From Actinoalloteichus fjordicus (lineage in GTDB: Bacteria; Actinomycetota; Actinomycetes; Mycobacteriales; Pseudonocardiaceae): 64,000 bases of DNA. The notes under the pieces were generated by a model, which was not told the origin of the DNA, did not search any database, and was given only the letters and a program-made list of their open reading frames with translations. The DNA lies in contig NZ_CP016076.1 in assembly GCF_001941625.1 (NCBI RefSeq), forward strand, positions 1,550,001-1,614,000, read 5' to 3'. This document shows, one piece after another, positions 49,389 through 59,360 of the stretch (positions within the stretch are counted from its first letter, which is position 1; every line of letters starts with the position of its first letter). Position numbers and translations under genes: made by a program.

Positions 49389-51308
49389 ATGGAGCAGGAC
49401 GGCACGTCGCGTCGCAGGGGGACCGAGGCGGGCAGCCAGGCAGAGGACACCGAGGCGGGCAGCCGAGCAGCGGACACTGCGGCGGGCAGCCCTGCGGAGC
49501 GCGCTGTGGCGGGCAGCCCCCTCGTGGGTTCTGCGGCAGGCAGCCCCGTGGCGGGCGCTGCTGCCGGCAGCCAGGGAGCGGACACCGGGACCGAGGCCCG
49601 ACACCGGGAGGCCGAGGCGGGCCGTGAGCGGTGGGAGAAGCGCTACGCCGAGGCCGAGGCGGCGGGCCGCGTGCGCGACGCCGACTTCACCACCCTCTCC
49701 GGCTCACCGGTCGAGCCGCTGTACGGGCCTGCGCCGGGTGAGGAGCCGACCGGCTTCGAGCGGATCGGCTGGCCGGGGGAGTTCCCCTTCACCCGGGGCC
49801 TGCACCCGACGGGCTATCGCGGCAAGCCGTGGACCATCCGCCAGTTCGCGGGGTTCGGCAACGCCACCCAGACCAACGAGCGCTACAAGATGATCCTGGC
49901 GCAGGGCGGCGGCGGCCTGTCGGTCGCCTTCGACATGCCCACGCTGATGGGACACGACTCCGACGACGCCAAGTCGCTCGGCGAGGTCGGACACTGCGGG
50001 GTCGCCGTCGACTCCGCCGCCGACACGGACCTCCTCTTCGCCGACATCCCGCTCGACGAGGTCACGACCTCGATGACCATCTCCGGGCCCGCCGTGCCGG
50101 TGTTCTGCATGTATCTGGTGTCGGCCGAGCGGCAGGGCGCCGACATCCGCAGGCTCAACGGCACGCTTCAGACCGACATCTTCAAGGAGTACATCGCCCA
50201 GAAGGAGTGGCTGTTCTCCCCGGAGCCGCACCTGCGGCTCATCGGCGACCTCATGGAGTACTGCGCCGGGAACATCCCCGCCTACAAGCCCCTGTCGGTC
50301 TCGGGCTACCACATCCGCGAGGCCGGGGCGACGGCCGCGCAGGAGCTCGCGTTCACCCTCGCGGACGGGTTCGGCTACGTCGAGCTGGGCCTGTCCCGAG
50401 GCCTGGACGTCGATGCCTTCGCCCCCGGCCTGAGCTTCTTCTTCGACGCCCACATCGACTTCTTCGAGGAGATCGCGAAGTTCCGGGCCGCCCGCCGGAT
50501 CTGGGCGCGCTGGTTGCGCGACGTCTACGGCGCGAAGACGGCGAAGGCGCAGTCGCTGCGATTCCACACCCAGACGGCGGGGGTGTCGCTGACCGCGCAG
50601 CAGCCGGACAACAACATCGTGCGCACCGCAGTGGAGGCCATGGCGGCCGTGCTCGGCGGCACGAACTCCCTGCACACCAACGCGCTGGACGAAGTGCTCG
50701 CCCTGCCGAGCGAGAAGTCGGCGCAGATCGCGCTGCGCACCCAACAGGTGATCGCCGAGGAGACCGGGGTCATGAACGTCGCCGACCCGCTGGGCGGTTC
50801 CTGGTACGTCGAGGCGCTCACCGACCGCATCGAGGCCGAGGCCGAGCGGGTGTTCGAGCACATCGGCGACCTCGCAGCGATCGCGGTGCCCTCGGGACGG
50901 CATCCCATCGGCAAGATGACCTCCGGCATCCTGCGTGGCATCGAGGACGGCTGGTTCACCGGCGAGATCGCCGACTCGGCGTTCGCCTACCAGCAGGCCG
51001 TCGAGAAGGGCGAGAAGCAGGTGGTCGGCGTCAACCGGCATACCGGCTCCATCTCTGACGAGTTGGAGATCCTGCGGGTCAGCCACGAGGTGGAGCGCGA
51101 GCAGAACCGGATTCTCGGCGAGCGCCGCGCGGCCAGGGACACGCCCGCCGTCGACCGCGCGCTGGCCGATCTCGTGCAGGCCGCGCGCGGGACGGGGAAC
51201 ATGATCGAACCGATGCTGGCCGCCGTCCGGGTGGAGGCCACGCTCGGCGAGATCTGTGACGCGCTGCGCGCCGAATGGGGCGTCTACACCGAGCCCGCAC
51301 GCTTCTGA
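49389..51308 (+). CDS. icmA: Adenosylcobalamin-dependent acyl-CoA mutase large subunit, isobutyryl-CoA mutase type
   Basis: 639 residues. Residues about 75-639 are the substrate-binding TIM-barrel subunit of a B12 acyl-CoA mutase; the cobalamin-binding domain is absent, as in IcmA. In methylmalonyl-CoA mutase the substrate-selecting pair is Tyr89/Arg207; here the equivalents are F153 ([10 protein letters not shown]) and Q271 (YIAQKEWLF), with the same spacing of 118 residues as Phe80/Gln198 of isobutyryl-CoA mutase. The N-terminus adds about 70 residues containing six 9-residue repeats. ATG at 49389 after GGGGAGACAGTC. The small B12 subunit (IcmB) is not in the window; MeaB is at 44.7 kb. Confidence 0.88.
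   Translation: MEQDGTSRRRGTEAGSQAEDTEAGSRAADTAAGSPAERAVAGSPLVGSAAGSPVAGAAAGSQGADTGTEARHREAEAGRERWEKRYAEAEAAGRVRDADFTTLSGSPVEPLYGPAPGEEPTGFERIGWPGEFPFTRGLHPTGYRGKPWTIRQFAGFGNATQTNERYKMILAQGGGGLSVAFDMPTLMGHDSDDAKSLGEVGHCGVAVDSAADTDLLFADIPLDEVTTSMTISGPAVPVFCMYLVSAERQGADIRRLNGTLQTDIFKEYIAQKEWLFSPEPHLRLIGDLMEYCAGNIPAYKPLSVSGYHIREAGATAAQELAFTLADGFGYVELGLSRGLDVDAFAPGLSFFFDAHIDFFEEIAKFRAARRIWARWLRDVYGAKTAKAQSLRFHTQTAGVSLTAQQPDNNIVRTAVEAMAAVLGGTNSLHTNALDEVLALPSEKSAQIALRTQQVIAEETGVMNVADPLGGSWYVEALTDRIEAEAERVFEHIGDLAAIAVPSGRHPIGKMTSGILRGIEDGWFTGEIADSAFAYQQAVEKGEKQVVGVNRHTGSISDELEILRVSHEVEREQNRILGERRAARDTPAVDRALADLVQAARGTGNMIEPMLAAVRVEATLGEICDALRAEWGVYTEPARF
49422..49583 (+). repeat. Six-copy 27-bp minisatellite in the mutase N-terminus
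   Basis: Codons 12-65 consist of six consecutive 9-residue units: [54 protein letters not shown]. The AGS core is invariant. At DNA level the units are degenerate around GGCAGCC. Being a multiple of three, copy number could change without breaking the frame. Confidence 0.9.
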
Positions 51309-51400
51309 CCACGCTCGTCGAGCCGGTGTGCTGCGAGCTTCTTCGCGATCTCTGCCACCGGCTCGGCGAGGCTGCGGCCGTTCGTGTCAGGATGGTGAAT

Positions 51401-52411
51401 GTGACGAGGCCAGACCCACGTAAGACCGCCGCCCTGTCCGCCGCCCTGTCCGGCGCGCTGGATCTCTCCGCGCTCAAGGCCAGGGCCGAGTCCACGCGTC
51501 CCGGCGCCCGGCCCGCAGGCGCCGCACCTGCGGCGACGCCCGGTGCGGGCAGTGGAGCGGGTGTCGCAGGAAACGGCGGCGATGCCACCGACTCTCCGTA
51601 CGTCGTCCATGTCACCGAGGCCGAGTTCCAGGCACAGGTCGTCGATCGGTCGATGCAGGTTCCGGTCATCGTCGACCTGTGGGCCACCTGGTGTGAGCCG
51701 TGCAAGCAGCTGTCGCCGGTCCTGGAGAAGCTGGCCGCCGAGGGCAAGGGCACGTTCATCCTGGCCAAGGTCGACGTGGACGCCAATCCGCGGATCGCCC
51801 AGGTGTTCGGCGTCCAGTCCGTGCCCACCGTGGTGGCCATCGCGGGCGGCCAGCCGGTCGACGCCTTCTCGGGTGTTCAGCCGGAGCCGCAGCTGCGCCA
51901 GTGGATCAGCCAGCTGCTCGACGCGCTGCGGGACAAGCTGCCCGGGATCGCCGCCGCCGAGGCCGCGGGCCCGGACGCCGCCGAACCGGAGGAGCCCGCC
52001 GAGGACCCGAGGATCGTCGAGGCGGAGGACGCGGTCGAGCGCGGCGACTACGCCGAGGCAGAAGCCGCCTATCAGCGCATCCTCGACGTGGAACCCGCGA
52101 ACGAGGACGTCAAGGCCGCGCTGATCCAGGTGCGCTTCCTGGCGAGGGCCGAGAACGTCGACCGATCTGCGGTGGCCAGGGCCGATGCCGCACCGGACGA
52201 CATCGACGCCCAGCTTGCCGCCGCGGATGCCGAGGTGGCCGACCAGGACGCGGAGGCGGCCTTCAAACGCCTGATCGAGACGGTGCGTCGCTCCGCAGGA
52301 GACGACCGCAACCGAGTGCGCAGCCACCTGGTGGAGCTGTTCGAGCTGTATCCGGTCGGCGACGAGCGAGTGATCGCCGCCCGCCGTGCGCTGGCCAACG
52401 CGCTGTACTGA
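51401..52411 (+). CDS. Thioredoxin-domain protein with TPR-like C-terminus (CnoX/YbbN type)
   Basis: 336 residues. After a Gly/Ala-rich N-terminus, a thioredoxin domain (about 65-170) carries W-C98-E-P-C101 and the cis-Pro in [10 protein letters not shown]. The C-terminal region (about 195-336) is helical with TPR-like repeats such as [35 protein letters not shown]. This architecture matches the chaperone-holdase CnoX/YbbN. The GTG at 51401 has CAGGAT (51388-51393) 7 bases upstream. It lies at the Rv1324 position of the conserved backbone. Confidence 0.92.
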   Translation: MTRPDPRKTAALSAALSGALDLSALKARAESTRPGARPAGAAPAATPGAGSGAGVAGNGGDATDSPYVVHVTEAEFQAQVVDRSMQVPVIVDLWATWCEPCKQLSPVLEKLAAEGKGTFILAKVDVDANPRIAQVFGVQSVPTVVAIAGGQPVDAFSGVQPEPQLRQWISQLLDALRDKLPGIAAAEAAGPDAAEPEEPAEDPRIVEAEDAVERGDYAEAEAAYQRILDVEPANEDVKAALIQVRFLARAENVDRSAVARADAAPDDIDAQLAAADAEVADQDAEAAFKRLIETVRRSAGDDRNRVRSHLVELFELYPVGDERVIAARRALANALY

Positions 52412-52507
52412 CCTGAGTCGGGTGTCGCCGCGAGGCCCCGCGCCCCTTTCCACGGCGCGGGGTCGCCGCGCGGGCTCCGGTCGATCAGCGCTGTTAGGGT
52501 CGACCGC

Positions 52508-53350
52508 GTGACGGCCCGGCCCACCAAGACGCTTCGCATCACCACGCGCAACGCCGCCTTCCAGCAGTGGCAGGCCCTGGTGACGAATCGGAACAAGCGT
52601 CAGCGGCTGGGGGAGTTCCTCGTTCAAGGCGTGCGGCCGATCAGCATCGCCGTGCAGCAGCAGTGGCCGCTGCGATCGCTGCTGCGGGTCTCGGGACGAC
52701 TGTCCGCCTGGGCGACGGAGATCCTGGCCACCGCCCCCGTCGCGCTGGTCCAAGAACTCTCCCCGGAGCTGATGGCCGAGCTGGGGCAGAAGGACGACAA
52801 GCCGCCGGAGCTCATCGCGGTGGCCGAGATCCCCGCCGACGACCTGACGCGAATCCCCGTCCGACCGGACATGCTCGTCGTCGCCTTCGACCGGCCGACC
52901 AGTCCCGGCAACCTCGGCACGGTGATCCGCTCCGCCGACGCGCTGGGTGCCTGCGGGGTGCTGATCACCGGGCATGCCGCGGACCTCTACGACCCGAAGA
53001 CCATCCGGGCCACCACGGGCTCCTTCTTCGCGATGCCCGCCGTGCGGGTCGCCGCAGGCGAACACGCCGCAGCCTGGGTGGACCAGGTGCGGGCGGGCGG
53101 CATTGAGCTGCGCGTGATCGGGACGAGCGAGGACGGTGCACACGAGATCGCCGACGCGGAGCTGCGCGGCCCGACGATGCTGGTCATCGGCAACGAGACC
53201 ACCGGGATGAGCACCGCATGGGCCGCCCGCTGTGACGAGCTGGTCCGCATCCCGATGGTCGGCTCGGCCAGTTCTCTCAACGCCGCCGCCTCGGCCTCCA
53301 TCGCCCTGTACGAGGCCGCCCGGCAGCGGCGGGCCCCCGAGACCGGCTGA
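52508..53350 (+). CDS. TrmH/SpoU family RNA 2'-O-methyltransferase
   Basis: 280 residues. An N-terminal substrate-binding domain (about 20-115) precedes a knotted SPOUT methyltransferase domain with motif 1 FDRPTSPGNLGTVIRSADALGACGV, motif 2 LVIGNETTGMS and motif 3 IPMVGSASSLNAAASASIALYE. Target RNA (rRNA or tRNA) not predictable. The GTG at 52508 has TAGGGT (52495-52500) 7 bases upstream. Confidence 0.92.
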   Translation: MTARPTKTLRITTRNAAFQQWQALVTNRNKRQRLGEFLVQGVRPISIAVQQQWPLRSLLRVSGRLSAWATEILATAPVALVQELSPELMAELGQKDDKPPELIAVAEIPADDLTRIPVRPDMLVVAFDRPTSPGNLGTVIRSADALGACGVLITGHAADLYDPKTIRATTGSFFAMPAVRVAAGEHAAAWVDQVRAGGIELRVIGTSEDGAHEIADAELRGPTMLVIGNETTGMSTAWAARCDELVRIPMVGSASSLNAAASASIALYEAARQRRAPETG

Positions 53351-53567
53351 GGCTGCCTGCGGCTCCGGCGGTGACGGGCCGGACGTGCCTGCGCCTGCCT
53401 CGCCTGCCGCCGAGCCCACGGTGGATCACGCCGCTGATCGACCACACTCGCCCGGCTTGTCGCATGGGGCCGCGACGTCCGAGGCAGGCCGCTGCCGAGC
53501 TCATGATCCGACATCGCCCCGTCAGCGACCTCGCCGCCGTCGGAGAACCGGGCAGGGGCTCGGCCGA

Positions 53568-55061
53568 TCAGTCGCCGAACTGCTCCGTGCAGGGGTCGTT
53601 GCCCTCTTCGAAGCCGACCTGGAAGGCCTCGACGCGGGCGAAGCCGGAGGGCACGCTGGCGCCGTCGACGTCGGCGGCGATGAGACTGTCCTGGCTGAGC
53701 AGCTCGGCCACCGCCTCGTCGAGGTCGCCGGGGGAGATGCGCAGGCCTGCGTAGGATGTGGCGTCGGGCGAGCGGTTCGGCATCAGCATGCCCGCCCAGG
53801 AACCGGTCAGACACGCCGTCCGCAGCCCGGCCGACTGGCCCTCCAACGACAGTCCGGCCTGTTCCTGCACGGCCATCGTGTATCGCGAGGCGATCTCGGC
53901 GAACGCGGCGAAGTCGCCGATGCCCGCCGCCGAGGGGTCGCCGCCGGGGGTCGGCGGGGTGCCGATGGCCGCGAGTTCCGGCATGTCCAGTCCGATGCTG
54001 TTGCCCTCGACGCAGTAGGCGGCGGGCTCGGTCTCGCCGCAGTTCGTCCCGGAGAGGTCCAGCGTGGGCGCCTGGTCGAGTTCCTCGGCGAAGACCTCGG
54101 CGAGACTCTGCTCCACGAGCGCGACGTGCTGTTCGTTCACCTCGAGCTGGCCGGTCGCGTCGCTCTCGGCGAATTCGAGCTGGGTGATCCGCTGCTGCAT
54201 CTCCTCGACGTCCATCTCCGCGCAGCGGCTCGCGCCGTCGCTGAAGCCGAAGATGAAGGCGGTGGTGCGATCGAAGGCGTTGCCGTGTGCCTGGGGACCT
54301 CGGAAGTCGGTGCCTGCCTGGTCGCGAATGGAGAACAGCGCGGCGAGGATGGCATTGAGTCCCTCACCGGTCGACACCTCGAAATACGGCGAGTCCCCGT
54401 CGGCGATGTAGCGGAAGTAGCCGCCCGCGTAGCAGTCGGCCTGCTGCTCGGCCAGGATCGTCGGCATGTCCGCCGTCATGTTGCCGGACTTGTACTGCAC
54501 CGCGTGCCCCATCTCGTGGGCGAGCACGGTGACCACCGCCATCGGGCCGAACTGCTGATCGAGCATCGGCATCAGCACACCGCGATCCCAGGCGATGGCG
54601 TCCTCCGGCGGACAGTAGAACGCGTTGGGCACGCCGCTGGTGTCCATCCCGCAGATCACGATGGGCGACTGCTCGGCGTCGTACGACGCGAGCCTCGCCA
54701 CCGGTTCGAACGCCAGGCCGTCGAACGTGTCCGGGTACTCGGTCGCCCAGTAGTCGTACAGGTCGGCGACCGCGCTCATCGCGAGCCGATCCATCTCGCC
54801 GCCGTTACCGTTCTCGTAGGTGAGATCGATGCGGGGCGCGCCTTCGCGAGGGCCGCTGGGGCCGTGTGTCACCGGAAGCCCGGCGACGGTGGCCGGGTCC
54901 AGCCCGCCGAACGGGACGGCGGTACCCGCCACCCGTTGCGGACCGCAGCCGATCAGGAGACTGACGGCGGCGATCAACGCGACGCCCGTCGTCAGTGCCG
55001 AGGTGTTTCGTCGGGAGAGGGCCACTCGCACGCTACGTCCTGACCGATCGTGAACCATCAC
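53568..55061 (-). CDS. Lipoprotein zinc metallopeptidase, HEMGH type
   Basis: 497 residues. Signal peptide with lipobox LIGC (C39). The zinc motif H182-E-M-G-H186 is followed by LAEQQADCYAGGYFRY, whose Glu is the likely third ligand. Many cysteines suggest disulfides in an extracytoplasmic protein. It belongs to the putative neutral zinc metallopeptidase group common in actinobacteria. ATG at 55061 (a second ATG follows immediately). It is downstream of a paralogue that shares the HExGH and AD-C-YAG patterns, 177 bases away on the same strand. Substrate unknown. Confidence 0.87.
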   Translation of the reverse strand: MMVHDRSGRSVRVALSRRNTSALTTGVALIAAVSLLIGCGPQRVAGTAVPFGGLDPATVAGLPVTHGPSGPREGAPRIDLTYENGNGGEMDRLAMSAVADLYDYWATEYPDTFDGLAFEPVARLASYDAEQSPIVICGMDTSGVPNAFYCPPEDAIAWDRGVLMPMLDQQFGPMAVVTVLAHEMGHAVQYKSGNMTADMPTILAEQQADCYAGGYFRYIADGDSPYFEVSTGEGLNAILAALFSIRDQAGTDFRGPQAHGNAFDRTTAFIFGFSDGASRCAEMDVEEMQQRITQLEFAESDATGQLEVNEQHVALVEQSLAEVFAEELDQAPTLDLSGTNCGETEPAAYCVEGNSIGLDMPELAAIGTPPTPGGDPSAAGIGDFAAFAEIASRYTMAVQEQAGLSLEGQSAGLRTACLTGSWAGMLMPNRSPDATSYAGLRISPGDLDEAVAELLSQDSLIAADVDGASVPSGFARVEAFQVGFEEGNDPCTEQFGD

Positions 55062-55238
55062 GGATTGGATGACGTCCGCACGGGATGAACCGGACCAGAC
55101 ACCTCACCCGGAGAGCACCATACTGGCCCGGAGAATCTCGTGTGAGGTAATCCGTCTGCTCCGTTCGAGGCGGCCGGTGGACGTCGATCCCGTGCCTGGG
55201 ACAGGGCGCCCGGCGCGGTCCGACGCGCGATGCGCTGA

Positions 55239-56717
55239 TCAGCGTCGGAGACAGTCTGCGGCGCCGTCGCGGCGGCCGGCCGCGAAATCGAGCACCCGTT
55301 GCAGACCACTGCCGTCCCCCGCGAACCCGGTGACATCGCGCGCGGGCTGGTCGTCGGCCAGCAGCAGGAGCACGGCCTCGTCGAGATCGCCCACGCCCCA
55401 CCACTGCTCCTCGACATGCGCACTCCGCCGACCCTGCCCGTCGTCCGCCGCCGCTTCGGTCCGGTCTGCCTGCGCAGGCCCGGCCGCCGACCACGCGCCT
55501 ACCAGGCACACCGCCCGCCTACCTGCCGTCGGGTCGTCGATCGGCAGTCCCAGTCGGGTCGTGGCGGCCAGGGCGTGCCTGCCCGCCACCATCGTGGCGG
55601 CGGCGTGATCGCCGATCCTGCTGTTCACCTCGGCCAGGTCGCCGTCGGCTCCGATCCCGATCACCACGGCGGGCTCCGCCGGACAGAAGGCCACCGGGCC
55701 CTGGCCTGTGCCGCAGTCCGGATCGCCCGCCACCGTGCGGACCACGGGAGCTGGGCCGTGGCCGCCGTGCCGGATCGCCAGGTCGGCGAAGTAGGTGCCG
55801 AGGTCCTCGGTACTCAGCTCGGCGAGCGGCCGATTGCGCAACGGTCGATCCTGGCGGGGCGGCGGTGGGGCGAGGTCCTGCGTCGTCAACGCGGCGCAGC
55901 GCCGCGCCCCCTGTGAATATCCCTCGTGGAAGGCCAGGACCCGGTCCAGCGCGCCGCCGTGGGTGCGCTCGGGAGGCTCGCCGACGACGATCGGGTCCCG
56001 GAATCGCACCAGCGCCGCCAACGCGTCATCTACCTCGGCCGTCGTGAAGCCCGATGCGCCGCCGCCGTCGACCGCCCAGCGGAAGTACGTCCCCGCGTAG
56101 CAGTCGGCCATCGCCTCGCTCAACAGCACGGGGTAGCGCTCCGGCATGGTGCGGCGCGCGGCGTCGTCCACCCCGAGCCTGGTGTGCACGCGGTGCCCGA
56201 GTTCGTGGGCCAGGACGACGGTCACCCCGGCCGGGCCGTGATCCTCGGCCAGCACCGGCAGCAGGACGCCGCGATCCCAGACCAGCGCGTCGGCCGACTC
56301 ACAGTAGTAGGCGGAGCCCGCGATCTCGGTGGTCCTCGCGAGGCACGGCGGCGCCTTCCGGCCGACGTCGGCGATGCCGTCGGCGGCGTGCAGCCCGCCG
56401 GTCGGCGGCACCCAGGGAAGAGCGAAGGCGGGTTCGAAGGTCTCCGCCCAGTACGCCAGCAGATCCTCGACGGCAGCGTCCGCCAGCCGATCTACCTCGG
56501 CGCCTGCTGCTTCTGCCGCCGTCGTGCCGGGTCCCGCTGAGCCTGACCCGGTGTCGTTGCCCTCGGCGGCAACGCTGCCGGCCCCGAGGCCGCCGGCGGC
56601 GAGGTCTTCGGGGTCAGTGCCCCACTGCACCGAGCCGTCGGCGACCAGCGCGAGCGCCAGGAGCAGCACCAGCACGGCCGCCGGAAGTCGGCCGCCGAGG
56701 GTCGCCGAGCGGCTCAC
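55239..56717 (-). CDS. Secreted zinc metallopeptidase, HELGH type (paralogue of the neighbour)
   Basis: 492 residues. An N-terminal signal or anchor helix (about 10-27) is followed by an Ala/Gly-rich linker, then a metallopeptidase domain with H171-E-L-G-H175 and LSEAMADCYAGTYFRWAVDG. YYCESADALVWDRGVLLPVL aligns with FYCPPEDAIAWDRGVLMPML of the downstream gene, so the two are ancient duplicates. No lipobox cysteine is visible, unlike the paralogue. The GTG at 56717 starts 16 bases after the glgB stop, so co-transcription with glgB is likely. Confidence 0.86.
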   Translation of the reverse strand: MSRSATLGGRLPAAVLVLLLALALVADGSVQWGTDPEDLAAGGLGAGSVAAEGNDTGSGSAGPGTTAAEAAGAEVDRLADAAVEDLLAYWAETFEPAFALPWVPPTGGLHAADGIADVGRKAPPCLARTTEIAGSAYYCESADALVWDRGVLLPVLAEDHGPAGVTVVLAHELGHRVHTRLGVDDAARRTMPERYPVLLSEAMADCYAGTYFRWAVDGGGASGFTTAEVDDALAALVRFRDPIVVGEPPERTHGGALDRVLAFHEGYSQGARRCAALTTQDLAPPPPRQDRPLRNRPLAELSTEDLGTYFADLAIRHGGHGPAPVVRTVAGDPDCGTGQGPVAFCPAEPAVVIGIGADGDLAEVNSRIGDHAAATMVAGRHALAATTRLGLPIDDPTAGRRAVCLVGAWSAAGPAQADRTEAAADDGQGRRSAHVEEQWWGVGDLDEAVLLLLADDQPARDVTGFAGDGSGLQRVLDFAAGRRDGAADCLRR

Positions 56718-56733
56718 GTCGCCCGACTCGGCG

Positions 56734-58923
56734 TCACTGTTCGGGCACCAGCCAGATCGCCCCGGCGGGCGGCAGCTGCAAGACCGCCGAGGCGGGCCTG
56801 CCGTGCGAGGACACCGGCTCCGCGACGACCTCGCCCGCGTTGCCGACGCCGGAACCGCCGTACGCCGTGGCGTCGGTGTTGAGGATCTCCCGCCATCGCC
56901 CCGCCTTCGGCAGGCCGAGTCGGTAGTCGTGTCGAGGGATGCCCGCGAAGTTCACCACGCAGGCCAGTTCGACGGGCCTGCCCTGCTCGTCCTCGCCGTG
57001 GCGGAGGAAGGCGAGCACGTTGTTCGCCGCGTCGTCGGCGATCAGCCAGGAGAAGCCCGTCGACGAGGTGTCGCGGGTGAACAGGGCCGGGTGCGCGCGG
57101 TAGGCGGCGTTGAGATCGCCGATCAGCCGCCGCAGTCCGGCGTGCAAGGGCTGGTCCAGCAGCTGCCAGTCCAGCGAGTCCGACTCGGACCACTCGGCGA
57201 TCTGACCGAACTCGCCGCCCATGAAGAGCAGCTGCTTGCCGGGATGCGCCCACATGTAGGTGTAGAGGCTGCGCAGGTTGGCCGCCTTGTTCCAGTCATC
57301 GCCGGGCATCCGCGACCACAGCGAGCCCTTGCCGTGCACCACCTCGTCATGCGAGAGCGGCAGCAGGTAGTTCTCGCTCCAGGCGTACATCAGGGAGAAC
57401 GTCAGCTCGTCGTGGTGATGCGCGCGGTGCACCGGATCGAGCGCGACGTAGCGCAGCGAGTCGTGCATCCAGCCCATGTTCCACTTGAAACCGAAGCCGA
57501 GGCCGTCGAGATCGGTGCGGCGGGTGACGCCCGGCCAGGCGGTGGACTCCTCGGCCGCCATCATGATCCCCGGATGGTGCTTGTAGACGGTGGCGTTGAG
57601 TTCCTGAAGGAACCGGACGGCGTCGAGGTTCTCCCGGCCGCCGTGCTCGTTGGCCGTCCACTGGCCGTCTTCCCGCGAGTAGTCGAGGTAGAGCATCGAG
57701 GCGACGGCGTCGACACGGAGCCCGTCGATGTGGAACTCCTCGGCCCAGTAGAGCGCGTTGGCGATGAGGAAGTTCCGAACCTCGGGCCTGCCGAAGTCGA
57801 AGACGTAGGTCCCCCAGTCCGGATGCTCGCCCCGATGGGGATCGGGATGCTCGTAGGTGGGGGTCCCGTCGAACCGGGCCAGCGCCCACTCGTCGCGGGG
57901 GAAGTGCGCGGGCACCCAGTCGACGATCACGCCGATGCCCCGCTGATGAAGCACGTCGATCAGATGGCGGAGGTCGTCCGGCGAGCCGAAGCGGGCGGTG
58001 GGGGCGTAGTAGGACGTGACCTGGTAGCCCCAGGATCCGCCGTAGGGATGTTCGGCGATGGGTAGCAGTTCGATGTGGGTGAAGCCCAGTTCGACGACGT
58101 GGTCGGCGAGCTGTTCGGCGAGCTCGCGGTACCCCAGCCCGCGCCGCCATGAGCCGAGATGCACCTCGTAGACGCTGATCGGGCTTCGGGACAGGTCTGC
58201 GGCGTCGCGCCGGGCCACCCAGTCGTCGTCCTGCCAGATGTGGTCGGACACCGTCACGATGGACGCCGTGGCGGGCGGCACCTCGGTGGCGAAGGCCATC
58301 GGGTCGGCCTTCTCATGCCAGCGGCCGTCGGCGTCGAGCAGCCGGAACTTGTACCGCGTGCCCGGCTCGACGCCGGGGACGAACACCTCCCACACGCCGG
58401 TCGAGCCCAGCGAGCGCAGCGGGGTGCGCACCCCGTGCCAGCCGTCGAAGTCGCCGCAGACCCGCACGCCCTGGGCCCGGGGCGCCCACACGGTGAAGGC
58501 GGTGCCCTCCACCACGCCCAGCGACGTCTCATAGCTTTGGAGATGAGCGCCGAGCACATCCCAGAGCCGTTCGTGTCTGCCCTCGGCCAGGAGGTGCAGA
58601 TCCAGCTCACCGACGGTCGGCATCCAGCGGTAGGGGTCGTCGACCACCTCGGTGTGCGTGCCGTAGCCGACCTCGAGCCGGTAGTCGCCGGGCGGCTCCG
58701 GGATCACACCGGAGAAGAGGCCGTCCTCGTGGACGGAGGCCAGCACGTGGCGCTCGCCAGCCGTCACCACGGTCACCGAGTCGGCATGCGGCCGCAGCGT
58801 GCGGATCAGCGTCCCGTCGGGATGCGGGTGGGCGCCGAGGATCGAGTGCGGATCGTGGTGGGCCCCCGACAGCAGTCGGCCGGTCTCCTCCGGGTGCGGT
58901 GGACAGGACTGCGTGGTCGGCAT
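56734..58923 (-). CDS. glgB: 1,4-alpha-glucan branching enzyme
   Basis: 729 residues, GH13 branching enzyme. An N-terminal domain and CBM48 (about 1-225) precede the catalytic barrel; the nucleophile is D405 ([10 protein letters not shown]) and the acid/base is E458 ([12 protein letters not shown]), 53 residues apart as in M. tuberculosis Glg[12 protein letters not shown]-type sequence ([12 protein letters not shown]) is conserved. ATG at 58923 with GAGGTGAC upstream. In the GlgE pathway it branches the linear maltosyl products of GlgE, encoded just upstream. Confidence 0.96.
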   Translation of the reverse strand: MPTTQSCPPHPEETGRLLSGAHHDPHSILGAHPHPDGTLIRTLRPHADSVTVVTAGERHVLASVHEDGLFSGVIPEPPGDYRLEVGYGTHTEVVDDPYRWMPTVGELDLHLLAEGRHERLWDVLGAHLQSYETSLGVVEGTAFTVWAPRAQGVRVCGDFDGWHGVRTPLRSLGSTGVWEVFVPGVEPGTRYKFRLLDADGRWHEKADPMAFATEVPPATASIVTVSDHIWQDDDWVARRDAADLSRSPISVYEVHLGSWRRGLGYRELAEQLADHVVELGFTHIELLPIAEHPYGGSWGYQVTSYYAPTARFGSPDDLRHLIDVLHQRGIGVIVDWVPAHFPRDEWALARFDGTPTYEHPDPHRGEHPDWGTYVFDFGRPEVRNFLIANALYWAEEFHIDGLRVDAVASMLYLDYSREDGQWTANEHGGRENLDAVRFLQELNATVYKHHPGIMMAAEESTAWPGVTRRTDLDGLGFGFKWNMGWMHDSLRYVALDPVHRAHHHDELTFSLMYAWSENYLLPLSHDEVVHGKGSLWSRMPGDDWNKAANLRSLYTYMWAHPGKQLLFMGGEFGQIAEWSESDSLDWQLLDQPLHAGLRRLIGDLNAAYRAHPALFTRDTSSTGFSWLIADDAANNVLAFLRHGEDEQGRPVELACVVNFAGIPRHDYRLGLPKAGRWREILNTDATAYGGSGVGNAGEVVAEPVSSHGRPASAVLQLPPAGAIWLVPEQ

Positions 58924-59051
58924 CAGGCGTCACCTCGGTCACTGGAAGAACGGCCGTCGTGTCGGCGCGAGCGGCGGGCCCGCGCTGGTTGCTGATCGAC
59001 CGAACGACACCGAGCGGCCTCACCGGTAGTTCGTGGCGTGTCGACGATCTT

Positions 59052-59212
59052 AGAGCCTGTCTTCGATCCCTGCTTCCTGTTGCGCGGGGCCGGCGCGGCG
59101 ATCTGCGGCGTTGTCGTCGGTCACCATGGCTCCGCCATGGCTCCCTCCTCCGCCTGGCAGCTCATCCACGCCGATCCCCGCTCACGACGGAGAGGGATCG
59201 AAGACAGACTCT
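59052..59212 (+). mobile_element. MITE-like dispersed repeat, copy B (complete)
   Basis: 161 bases bounded by 20-bp terminal inverted repeats: AGAGCCTGTCTTCGATCCCT (59052-59071) and AGGGATCGAAGACAGACTCT (59193-59212), which pair at 19 of 20 positions. No open frame, no transposase. The interior matches copy A at 39145-39307 (opposite orientation). Its first 79 bases after position 59054 are repeated exactly at 59218-59296. No clear target-site duplication. Confidence 0.85.
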
Positions 59213-59217
59213 TCGGG

Positions 59218-59350
59218 GCCTGTCTTCGATCCCTGCTTCCTGTTGCGCGGGGCCGGCGCGGCGATCTGCGGCGTTGTCGTCGGTCACCATGGCTCCCTAC
59301 CGTCGGACCGCCGCTCGCCGCCGTCGCTCGTAGGGTATCGAGGCCGCACG
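59218..59350 (+). mobile_element. MITE-like dispersed repeat, copy C (partial)
   Basis: 59218-59296 is identical over 79 bases to 59055-59133 of copy B. After that the sequence diverges; a TAGGGTATCGAGGC stretch at 59331-59344 could be a decayed right end. Exact right boundary uncertain. It lies 5 bases after copy B in the same orientation. Confidence 0.75.
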
Positions 59351-59360
59351 ACCGGGATGG

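Larger units (their letters stand above)
58924..59360. other. glgE-glgB junction occupied by MITE-like repeats
   Basis: 437 bases between the glgE stop and the glgB start. From 59052 to about 59350 it consists of two adjacent copies of a non-coding repeat; the remainder (58924-59051) is the glgB leader. No gene. Confidence 0.7.
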
